Of a stretch of DNA of 64,000 nt, positions 55,204-64,000 are shown piece by piece (the stretch's first letter is position 1; each line of letters starts with the position of its first letter). This DNA comes from Locusta migratoria. Lineage: Eukaryota; Arthropoda; Insecta; Orthoptera; Acrididae. Position numbers and translations under genes: made by a program. The stretch lies in contig CM048745.1 in NCBI GenBank assembly GCA_026315105.1, positions 280,565,247-280,629,246 on the forward strand, given 5' to 3'. The notes under the pieces are model-generated. The model saw only the letters and a program-made list of their open reading frames with translations, did not search any database and was not told the DNA's origin.

Positions 55204-55729
55204 TCTATATATAAATCAATTGCTGTTCGTTAGTCTCGCTAAAACTCGAGAACGGCTGAACCGATTTGGCTAATTTTAGACTTGAAATATTCATATAAGT
55301 CCAGGGCAGGTTTAAACGGTGATAAAATATGGAAAAGGTGTCGGAAAACAGGAAAATCTGGAAAAACTGAAACAGCTTTTTCCAGTGAGCTATCAATACA
55401 GTTTGTCCAATTGCAGTAAATTTTTGTACATTTCATGTTGAAAGCAAGAGGAAGCTTTTCATCAAATAAAAATTTGGAAAACTCGCCCGGAAAGTAGAAA
55501 AATGTAGGAAAAACCGAGAGCGATTTTTTTTTCTATGAATAAAATTAAATTGCCACATGGTTGTAAGAGCATCACTTGAGTAAGGCTTGACAGGACAAGG
55601 TTTGTATGAAATAAATTTGTTAGAAAATCTACCGGACTTGGAAAATTTAAGAAAAACTGAAATTGCGTTTTCAGTGCGTTTTTGATTGAATTCAGCACTA
55701 TGACTATTCGCGCGACGCAGAGGGGTAAT

Positions 55730-55808
<79 letters not shown>

Positions 55809-56235
55809 CATTGTGGTCCTGGAAAAATGTGTTTCTAAATGTACTCAACACTGTAAGCTGAAAACCGTTCATCTGATTGCGATAAAATTTTGATTATTTG
55901 ACGTTCAACGAAAGATGACCGTTCTTATGAACAAACATTTTGAAAAGTTGGAAAATTCAGAAAAAATAGTTTTATATTAAATATCAATACTATTTATCTG
56001 ATTGCGATAAAATTTTGCACATTCGACCTTCAAAGAGAGAAAGGAAGGTTTGAGTGAAGTAAAAGTTTGGAATAAATGGCCAGAAAATATAAAAAAAAAA
56101 TTGGAAAACTGAAAGAACTCATTTCTTTGCGATATCAATATCATTCATACGATTGTGATAAAATTTTGCACATTTGACGTTCAAAACAAGAGTACATACA
56201 TATTAACAATTGCGGAACCTTGCCGGGTCGACTAG
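55204..56235 (+). mobile_element. Non-autonomous Helitron-like element
   Basis: Starts TCTATATATAAATCAATTGC and ends GCCGGGTCGACTAG followed by T, matching Helitron TC...CTAG|T ends; GAACGGCTGAACCGATTTGG near the start is common in such insect repeats. The hairpin before CTAG is weak. The interior has four or more diverged repeats of a unit with CTGATTGCGATAAAATTTTG and GAAAAACTGAAA. No Rep/helicase. Confidence 0.55.
55729..55804. repeat. (CT)n microsatellite
   Basis: Uninterrupted CT run of about 76 bp inside the Helitron-like element. Confidence 0.97.
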
Positions 56236-56487
56236 TTTCATTATAAATAAATTAAATTATGAAATAAAATAAAGCAATGGCTGCTGGCTTGCAAGCCAGT
56301 ACCGCCACACTAGACATTAGGTGTTGATGATAAATAAAACAATATCAGGCTGCTTTATAGTGAGCCAGGTTCCAAGAATTCAAAGAAGTCCTAATGTGTA
56401 GTGACAGTTTACGTATCTTTTAACGTTTGACATAGATATGGTAGCAGAAAATGCACCAGTGTAATCAGTCTGTTTAATTTTACTTTT

Positions 56488-56516
56488 CTGATGATACACA
56501 ATATCCGAAAACCGGG
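56488..56516 (+). ncRNA. Hammerhead-like motif, right arm
   Basis: CTGATGATACACAATATCCG then AAAACCGG: exact CUGAUGA box, GATA/TATC stem, GAAAA. Stem I/III not resolved. Confidence 0.35.
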
Positions 56517-56582
56517 AAGATCTAAATACAATAAACAGCTGATTGTTGACAATATGCATTTTTCAAAACAACGGAAATGAGT

Positions 56583-56775
56583 TCTTCGATTTTCTAGCTA
56601 TAAAAATTATGTATATGAAACAACGCTACATTGTATCCTGATGTCCGCTTTTCTGTAGAAATTATCCTTTTCCTATAAAAAATTCTGAACCACTTCTTCC
56701 GGTGTTGTGTGTTTTCTTTGACATTTGATACTTATCACTCGGTTCTGAGGAAAGTGACTGCCGTACATCACTGAG
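56583..56775 (+). repeat. Dispersed direct repeat, copy 1
   Basis: About 190 bp matching 63303-63490 (GAAATTATC, GGTGTTGTGTGTTTTCTTTG, ACATTTGATACTT blocks). Class unknown. Confidence 0.8.
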
Positions 56776-57289
56776 TTTTACAAAATCTTCCAGGCTAACA
56801 TAACAGATTCATAACGGAGTGTCTGTTTTTTTTTATATTCGCCATAGTTACTACGATACTTAATTTCCAATTAACCTATCGCATAACATTGGAAGTTTTA
56901 TCAGTGAAAAATATAGTCGCTTTACGTTTTAGTTGACCTTAGGTTATACATTACTGCGTACGAAATGTATCTAACATTGTGAAATTCTGTTTAAAGCTGA
57001 AAAGAAAGCGACGAATCGCTATTTTATGGGGAACAGGGTGTTGTAATTTTAGGGCGCTAGCGCCGCGCGACCTCCTTCAGCAACTACAGAAGCCTCTAGC
57101 CTGCAGCTCCGTCAGTCAAACGCGATAATAAAGCACATGCCAACCACCCGACACAAAATGACTTTAAGAATAGCACAATTTATCTGGGCAAATGTATAAG
57201 TCGTTGTAAAACAAGATTAGATTTAAAAAATAAAAAAAAGAGAGAGAGCGAGTAAATATGGTTCTTTTTATTATAGTTTCAAATATTGG
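56776..57289. other. Unassigned
   Basis: Contains GGGCGCTAGCGCC, a GC-rich palindrome at about 57050-57063, which might be a TE end near the Harbinger remnant. No gene seen. Confidence 0.35.
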
Positions 57290-57865
57290 ATTCCTAGCTG
57301 TCACTGAGGAAAATTATAAGTTCATAATGGTGAATGTAGGGTTCTATGGAAAAGAAAATGATGCCGGAGTTTTTGTTGAATGCAATAAAAATGGGAAGAC
57401 TTAAATTACCAGAAGAATTTTTGACAGGATCTAATATCAAGTGTCCATATATTTTCCTAGGCGATGCAGCATTTTTCCTCTCAAGCAATATTTAATTAGA
57501 CTTTCTCCAGAAAGAACAACAGTGAGGGACAATAAAGATGTTTACAACTGTCGGTTACCTTTTTCGAGAATGGCAGTAGAATGTTAATTTGCTTCTATAA
57601 CATCTAAATTTAGATTTTGCATAAACTTATGCAAACCAATGTAGAAAATGCAGTAAACATCGTGAAAGTTGTATTTTTATTGCACAACGTCATCCATGAA
57701 CTTCAATTAGTTAATGACGATGACGCCGAAGTTTTCCAAGACGAATACAGAATACACCAAAATCAGAAGAACAAGTATGTTTCCAAAAGAGATAAAATGC
57801 TTCTTTGGGAGCTGCCATGGAAGTGTGAGAAAATTTTAATTTGTGTTTTGTACAAAACCCCATAG
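57290..57865 (+). pseudogene. PIF/Harbinger transposase catalytic and C-terminal remnant
   Basis: Reading frames change, but in order: YKFIMVNVGFYGKENDAGVF (second catalytic Asp region), RLKLPEEF, YIFLGDAAFFL, a block equivalent to RLSPERTTVRDN, CRLPFSRMAVEC (catalytic Glu), and in the frame 57617-57865 VENAVNIVKVVFLLHNVIHE, the conserved helical C-terminus. At least two frameshifts and a stop. The N-terminal domain is missing here, the reverse of the element at 47864. Confidence 0.75.
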
Positions 57866-59274
57866 GAAGAATGAAAATTTTGCAGTTTAAAATATGTGTG
57901 CCATTTTCTTAATTGTAGTAGTAGTTATTTTGAAAAGTGATGAAAATCGTGAACCTGTAATGTAAATCTTGCTTAGTAATAAATGAGTAAAAATAATAAT
58001 TTGCATTTTGAATGAAATCTTGCACAAATCACGAGAATAACACTACTTTAATTTATGTGTGTTATATCAACATACAGATAGTACCAATTATTTTGACAAT
58101 TTCCAAGTATTCACAATACGATATCAAACTGTTTTATAATTCTTTTACAGCCCCACAGCATAGAACGTTCTCTAGCAGCATCGATCAAATTTTCAGACAT
58201 TGTAACTTCAAATGCCAGGAGCAAACTGCGACCTATATAAACGACATAGACGGGCCACAGTTGAAGCCAATTGGGAAGGTTGCCGCCATCTTTGAGAACG
58301 TCAGTGTCACTCCAGACGTTACTGGGCGTCTGTCTGCTAACGCTGAATCATAGGTTTTATATTAATCATTGCCAGTCTCGATTTTACCTTAATTTCTGGG
58401 CGACACATTCCGGAAAGTAATTCCCACTACGAATAGCATTTCTCGTTTACTACTGCATCTTAAGTGTAATGTTTACAATCGTCGAACTGCTGCATTATTT
58501 GATGTTACTATAATTTCAATAATTGTTTGTATTTGCCGACAAATCTTCCCTTAAATACAGGTGAATATCTTTAAAGTCTTTAATTACCTTTATTCTGTCT
58601 GTGGTTCAAATGATGTTTCACGCTTTGAAGTACATTACGTGTTTATAGAGCTCTCCACAACTTGACGTTTCCTTGGTACTCTCCTTACAGCTTTTGGTTT
58701 CTGTAGGTGCTCAGGAAACGAAAATAGTGTTGAAATGACATTTGCAAGTAGCCGCTTTCGATCGGTGGTAGCATCCATAACTTTTCTACAATATGAGAAG
58801 CGCATATGTAACTATACTTTGTAGGTTGCCACTAATCAAACCTCATACTGGTTACCCATTGGTTTAGCAACTCCTTGTTTTTCAAACTAAATCTGTATAA
58901 ATAATAGTTTAATTACAGTTCCTATACCTAGGCTGTTTACCCAATGGTTATACACTTTTGTACACTATATAAACAACTGTCATTACATTAAAACACACCA
59001 AATACATCCGTCCTCTGCCTAGCTTTTTGATGACCGTGAAGTAAACATAATTTTGAAACTTGGTAAATGCGAAAGTTAAGTATAGTCAATGTTTATAGAC
59101 AAATACACGCTGATACACAACGACTTATATAATTACATATCTCTTTCTTTATGTATGATATTCCAACAGTTTTATCACTGCGGTTGCTGCTATTGTACTC
59201 CGAACATACACTGGGCTTGATTTAGCTTACGCGTTAGTTTAGATTACAAACAGAAGCGTCTGCTCACTCTGCTG
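57866..59274. other. AT-rich, no recognised gene
   Basis: A 30-bp stretch near 58287-58312 (CGCCATCTTTGAGAACGTCA) has an inverted match at 63083-63108. The frame 58012-58353 is unassigned. Confidence 0.35.
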
Positions 59275-59414
59275 CTTCAAACCAACGAGCTAGAATTTCA
59301 TAGAGTGGCTGACACCAGTGGCGTAGCTATCATAGAGCTAGGCGGGGCAGTGCCCCGGGGCCCCCGACATCAAGGGACCCCTCGGCCTCCGTGAGCAAAG
59401 TTCGGAAAAAGTTA

Positions 59415-59764
59415 CAGTAGAGCGTCGTTTTTTTTATTTTATTTTTTATCTTCCCATCCTACCGTCCATAAATTCCCCATCCCGTAAAACTAAGCTTCTC
59501 ACAGTAGCCGCACTGGGCCACAGGGTGACAGAACATTGTTTCTAGTGGGGCCTGCTGACAGTCGCTGAGTGCATCAAAGCTGTTCACAGCAACAGCTGCG
59601 CCTTCTAAGTGTTGCGGCGTGCCGCTCGGCGCAGTGTGAAATATCGCGCGACTGTACAGTACTTCTTATTGGCAAGTAGAAGTGTACAGTTCGATTATAC
59701 GAATAATCGGTTTTCCGAACATCCATGTCCCTCAATTACACTTCGGATAATCGACGTTCTATTG
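59415..59764 (-). mobile_element. Pogo/Tigger-like element nested in hAT copy
   Basis: CAGTAGAGCGTCG at the left, CGGATAATCGACGTTCTATTG at the right, TA on both flanks (59413-59414, 59765-59766). Same site as the one at 11030 in the other hAT. Confidence 0.65.
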
Positions 59765-60318
59765 TATATAATATTTTAACTGAATGAAGGATTTTCGACT
59801 TTTAACTGTTTGAACACTGCCAACAAACTTCAAACGCACGAAATGAAATCCAAAAATTATTCCCATCTCAGAATATAAACATAAAAATGTATTACTTGTC
59901 CGCTAAGACGTGCTGAATTACTAGTAGTGTGTGACAATACTGTTCATGGTTTGATTCGCGGCAGGGGGCCATATTTTCGTGGTCGAGTAAAACTTCATTG
60001 TTAATTTTTACTAGCTTCTGCCTACGACTTCATTCACCTAGTATGGAGCAACTTCGAATACTATTCCATGATAGTTTCATCTGTATGTCCTACCCAGATC
60101 CAACTCTATCCCTCTCCAAAATTTGATCCAAATCCACCCACTAGTTTCTGCTTGAAAGCATAATTAACTTTCACAGTTATAATTATATTAGAGAGTACGA
60201 TTAAATATTATCTGCTGCGTGACACACAGTAATTTACTTAAGAGTATTTAGGTTTGCCTTATTATGTCTTCCAGTAAGCGGTAAGGACCTGATGAAGTAG
60301 TATTGCGTCTGTATGGTT

Positions 60319-61376
60319 CATAGGCGCCGATTACGGGTATGCTCGCTCACTCAAGCATACCCCACTGAAAATTTTGGTATTACTTTTTACTTTACGTTAT
60401 ATATTTCTTCATTGCAATTACATTCGACTCTCTCATTCCATTGATGGGCGGCTGGCTTTTGTAATGCACCGCTGTGAGAAGATTATCTAAAACAAACAAG
60501 TAATTGAAATCGTAGGCATTAAAATTCATGTTGACATGTGAGTGAAGTGATCATTTTCTAAATAGTCCGAATGTTAATGGACTGCTGCTTGTAAATTCAA
60601 TATCGTAAACTGAAGGCGGTAACCTTCAATTGTTGAATTAAATAACTAGAAATGAAGTGGGTTTGGTACGATACGATGAAAATGTTTATACTACTAATTT
60701 ATTCTATTAGAAGTCAATTGTCTTCAAGGAATCTTTTTAGTGTAAGTTATGACATTTTTCATCCTGCTTACTGAATTGGTGTGTGATGTAACAATGAGTT
60801 ATGAACCTATTGATATCGACAGACATGGTATGACAGCAGAAGTGGTTATAGACTATTTTCGTAATACTGTGCAGAAAATAAATCTGCAGAAGAAAGAAGG
60901 CAGGAAGGCCATCCGATGATAGTTTTTGCGATAATGAACACAGTACTAACAATACAGGCACATCATTATCTGATATGCATGTCTCAGAAGACGAAAACTC
61001 TGAAAATGATTTCTGTACTTACTACAACGGGGAAAGAGGTTCAAATGGTCGTAAAAGCCGCCCAGTAGTTCTAAAATGTGAAATTGACATTAATGGCTGT
61101 TATTTTCTTTACTGTATATTAAAAAAATACTTTTCTCCTTTCAGAGATTAAAATGGCCCTAAATTAACACCAGATGAAGCAAAAAAGAAGAAATAGTACT
61201 AAAATAAAACGAAATTATTACTTTACCTTTGTACCTGGAATTGGAAAAATATAATAAAAAAAATTTTTTTAAGAAATACCTGTCGGGGGGAGGGGGCTGC
61301 AGGCCGGCAACCACCTCCCCCCCTATTGGAAACGGCACTGATCATACACCAAGATTTTTAAAAGTTGGCGCCTGTG
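60319..61376. mobile_element. Second hAT-type element nested in the hAT
   Basis: Starts CATAGGCGCC and ends GGCGCCTGTG (complement CACAGGCGCC); an 8-bp TSD with two mismatches, GTATGGTT / CTATAGTT (60311-60318, 61377-61384). Comparison with 10063-11560 shows the surrounding hAT is continuous without it. The minus frame 60961-60737 is not recognisable. Confidence 0.75.
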
Positions 61377-61608
61377 CTATAGTTTTAGTTCAGAGAGGGC
61401 TCCGATATCGTCTTGTCCCGGGGCCCTTGGTGACATAGCTACGCCACTGGCTGACACACGAGTTACAGCGCTCTTTGCGGCAACCTGCGTAAATGCAGCC
61501 ACCATATTGGCGGTGGTCTGTACACTTTACAGGAGTCTGTCCATCGTATGTAGAAAGTGAAGTGCTGTATTTAGTGTACATTTACTGTGCAATCTTTGCT
61601 TCTGCAAT

Positions 61609-61651
61609 ATGTCTAAAGTGTGTTCAGCATTTAAATACAAAAATCGAAGTG
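61609..61651 (+). pseudogene. THAP-domain start, interrupted by SINE
   Basis: ATG at 61609 gives MSKVCSAFKYKNRSVL, matching the THAP start (M.KC....C.NR). The second Cys position is Tyr. A SINE begins directly after it. Only about 14 codons remain. Confidence 0.45.
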
Positions 61652-61975
61652 TTTTGCGCAGTGGTAGAGTGCCAGACTACAAATCCAAAGTTCGCGGGTT
61701 CGATCCCCGCCAGGTCCTAGGATTTTTATCTGTCACTTTGCACTTCTTTCACCTCTGGCAGTACTGCTCATGTGAAAAATATCGAGTAGCACCGTGGTTC
61801 AGGAACCCACGTTAAACTGTAGGTCCCCCTATAACTGGCTGGGTAAGTCAGTTCAAAAGGTCGGAGGAAGGCAACGGCATACCACCTCCAAACAGGACCA
61901 TGCCTAGTAAAGCACTGTGGTGTTCAAACCAATCTTCGGATTGTTGACTGCTTTACCTTTTAAATATATATATAT
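61652..61975 (+). mobile_element. tRNA-derived SINE (family B)
   Basis: B-box GGTTCGATCC at about 61699-61708, GGTCGGAGGAAGGCAACGGC and CCACCTCC block as at 18131, AT-rich tail ending in (TA)n. About 30 bp longer in the middle than the 18-kb copy. Confidence 0.88.
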
Positions 61976-63077
61976 GAGCAAGAACACCAGTTGTTTTGCC
62001 TCTTTTTGTCTCTGTCTGCCTATACACAAACAAAACTGGCTAATGACACATAGCTTCCCCAAGAGTGAAGCTTCAGATGACCTATCTTGCAATTCCTTTG
62101 AAGTACACTCCATAAAAAGGCTCAGTTTTCCGCCTAGCGTCTGTGTGTTTCTTCTTCTGTTGCTGCTGCGGTTAATGAAAGAGTGTCTCATCTGTCGAAT
62201 AATAAAATAAAATAAACACTTTTGAGTGTATACACCTTCTTTAAAAATATTTTCATTTGTTGTTGGCAATACTTGACGAAGCATGGTTAACATATAATCA
62301 TTGCAAATCGCGGAAGCAATAGTGCAGCCGTAATTCTTCACTTGTTAAATGTCTGAGTTCTATGCAAATATTTACGTGTATCAGTGTGGCAACAACGTAA
62401 ATTATTAACGATACGTTATTTCGGAGTACAATGCTTTTGTGGCAGCTGACCTAGGCGCATTTTTTATTGCAATATTCTGTTGATACTTTCGTCTTTGTAC
62501 TCAAATTTCGTCAACCAAACCCTTTAACAGCAATTTTACGAGTATGTGGACTTAATACGTCAAAAAAGCACCTGATAAATATGTCTTAGAGTCTATGAAA
62601 GCAGTTGTTACAACACGTTAACAACAGATGCAAATCCGTAATCATGATTGTTCGTCATAACAATTGCTGTTCGCTGTATAACTTTCGCAGCATTTTTAGA
62701 CTATGAACTTGCATTAGAATTAACACAAATATTTTCAAAGCAGCAGTTTCGTTGTTGGATCAAACTTCAGCTAACTGTTATACTTCGATCTGGAAATGTA
62801 TTGCTGACAGATTCATTACCGCATTTTAAGAAAATACACTATCTCGCTCATCAATTCACAGCTTCGATAAAGTCTGGACACACCAACGAAACTTCATGCA
62901 CATCTGTACTCAATAGTCAATCTTCATTTAAAACCTAAAACTGTGTAAATAGATAAAATTCTAGTGGGTGTGGCATACCAGCTGTGAGCCGATACCCCAA
63001 ATAACATGGCTGACGCCAGTTGAGTTTGCCTCAAATATGGCGGACCTATCGCCACTCTGTGAAATTCAAGCTCTTTG
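61976..63077. other. P-like element interior, unassigned
   Basis: No transposase catalytic motif recognised. The minus frame 62341-61904 overlaps the SINE tail and is not credible as a gene. Confidence 0.4.
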
Positions 63078-63302
63078 CTTCAAACTGACGTTCTCAAATA
63101 TGGCGGCCAGTGTTGCCTAGTGCTGCCACCCAGAGCGCTGTAGCTTGCATGTAGCCTCTCTATGTTGTTTATATACCTCTTTGAACTTAACTGTTGGCCA
63201 TGTTTTGAAATTTTCGCGCAGTCGCCGCGCCGCGTCGAACACTGCCTAAATAACCTATACAAACCGCGCGGCGGCCTATCGCAAAACATAACGAATATCA
63301 CT

Positions 63303-63490
63303 TATTCGATTTTCTTGCTGTAAAAAATACTGTATGCATGTCAAACACCGCTAAATCAAATCCCGAAGTCCGTTTTCCGGTAGAAATTATCGTTTTCCTT
63401 AAAAAATTATAAACCACTTCTTTTGGTGTTGTGTGTTTTCTTTGACATTTGATACTTCTCACTCGATTCTGAAGAAACTAATTTTCGTAC
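63303..63490 (+). repeat. Dispersed direct repeat, copy 2
   Basis: Matches 56583-56775, same orientation. Confidence 0.8.
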
Positions 63491-63596
63491 AACAATGATT
63501 TTTGCATATCGCATCGGTAACATATCAGCTTGATGACCAAGTGTCTATATTGAATGGACATACAAGCAGCCCTTGGTCGCAAATTAAAATTATTTT

Positions 63597-63634
63597 GACC
63601 AGGTTTCGGCAATAACTAAGATTGCCTTCATCAG
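63597..63634 (-). ncRNA. Hammerhead-like motif
   Basis: Minus strand: CTGATGA, AGGCAAT...ATTGCC stem II, GAAACC. The best CUGAUGA-stem-GAAA match in the window. After it, CCTGGTC can pair with GACCAAGG about 18 nt downstream, a candidate stem III with one bulge. Confidence 0.45.
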
Positions 63635-64000
63635 AAAATATAAAACAAAACAAAACACATAATAAAATATACTATTCAGCTGTATAGCTTACGTCACACA
63701 GTTTAAATAGAATTTTTAAAGAAAGCTAGCCACTATGGGCTGCACACCTGGACGGAGGCATCAGACTGGCGTGTGCTAAGTGGAGTTGTGACAAGGCAGA
63801 CGTTACCTCAGTAGTGCCATCTTGTGGCCGCAATTACAACTAGGCTACTGTATAGAGAAAAGCAGAATTGTAAAAAACAATTGCTACAAGATGCTTTGTT
63901 TAACATGGGAGATGGCTGAGACGTCATTTTGGCAATACAATGGTGGTAGAGAAAATAAGGTAGTAACAAAGTTTTAAGAAGCTTATTAGTTTTAAAAAAT
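63635..64000. other. No recognisable feature
   Basis: AT-rich, possibly part of a Penelope-like end belonging to the adjacent ribozyme-like motif. No gene. Confidence 0.3.

Larger units (their letters stand above)
53807..56570. mobile_element. Composite bounded by ~175-bp inverted repeats (Penelope-like ends?)
   Basis: Left arm 53807-53980 and right arm 56394-56570 are inverted copies sharing TTTATTGTATTTA, TTTTCGGATATTGTG and TATCTATGTCAAA-type blocks. Each arm contains a hammerhead-like core. Inverted terminal repeats with ribozyme motifs are known in Penelope-like elements, but no RT or GIY-YIG code is present between them. No TSD found. Confidence 0.45.
59316..61449 (-). mobile_element. 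hAT element (CAGTGGCGTAGCTA family), inverted copy
   Basis: Starts CAGTGGCGTAGCTA and ends TAGCTACGCCACTG; exact 8-bp TSD GCTGACAC (59308-59315, 61450-61457). Reverse-complement relative of 10063-11560, plus the nested element at 60319-61376. It sits 33 bp inside the P-like element's left end. Confidence 0.93.
59283..63077. mobile_element. Non-autonomous P-like element with nested insertions
   Basis: Left CAACGAGCTAGAATTTCATA and right (complement) CAAAGAGCTTGAATTTCACA, both continuing GAGTGGC: a TIR of about 27 bp with three or four mismatches, starting with CA as P elements do. Exact 8-bp TSD CTTCAAAC (59275-59282, 63078-63085). A THAP-like protein start is inside (61609). Without the hAT (59316-61449) and SINE (61652-61975) it is about 1.3 kb. 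Confidence 0.8.

Noticed and set aside
55462..55872. ORF with Glu-Arg repeats
   Set aside because: Translated (CT/GA)n microsatellite.

Overview
The window reads as intergenic, transposon-saturated sequence from a large arthropod genome. An orthopteran such as a locust or grasshopper is my best guess. The guess rests on the mix of animal-type elements (hAT, P/THAP, piggyBac, PIF/Harbinger, Mutator-like, Helitron-like, Penelope-like, RTE, CR1-like and I-like LINEs, Ty3/gypsy) and on very abundant tRNA-derived SINEs. The species is inferred, not proven. I see no convincing host protein-coding gene, no genuine tRNA or rRNA gene, and nothing prokaryotic. Boundaries backed by target-site duplications (TSDs) are exact to a base or so; most others are good to about 10-50 bp.

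Layout. 1-2.8 kb: unassigned sequence and a short hAT element (1131-1793). 2.8-6.9 kb: an RTE reverse-transcriptase fragment split by a tRNA-derived SINE, which is itself split by a Mutator-like element with a 9-bp TSD (3793-6494). 7.6-12 kb: SINEs, a P-like remnant with a damaged THAP exon, and a hAT element (10063-11560) carrying a pogo-like insertion. 12-15 kb: AT-rich repeats, a hammerhead-ribozyme-like motif and a CR1-like LINE fragment. 15.05-18.06 kb: a hAT element with a broken DUF4371/ZMYM-like transposase. 18.1-22.9 kb: a GC-rich host segment cut by a hAT, a piggyBac remnant (TTAA) and another hAT. 24.7-30.6 kb: a nearly complete I-group-like LINE on the minus strand. 31.99-37.61 kb: a nearly complete P element with a THAP transposase. 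38.3-43.5 kb: a broken Ty3/gypsy element joined head-on to an inverted relative. 43.5-44.2 kb: a Penelope-like GIY-YIG endonuclease remnant. 46.6-50 kb: CR1-like fragments and a PIF/Harbinger element. 50.36-52.23 kb: the second, inverted Mutator-like copy. 52.27-53.29 kb: a short palindrome-rich hAT. 53.3-53.8 kb: a CpG-rich block. 53.8-56.6 kb: a composite bounded by inverted repeats and containing a Helitron-like element. 57.3-57.9 kb: a Harbinger transposase remnant. 59.28-63.08 kb: a non-autonomous P-like element containing a hAT, which contains two further DNA transposons.

Functionally, the autonomous-type genes are transposases and reverse transcriptases, almost all broken. The least damaged are LINE ORF1 (uninterrupted), LINE ORF2 (one stop and two compensating frameshifts) and the P transposase (two A-run frameshifts and one stop). 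The exact or near-exact TSDs give a relative order of insertion, which is the most reliable biological information in the window.
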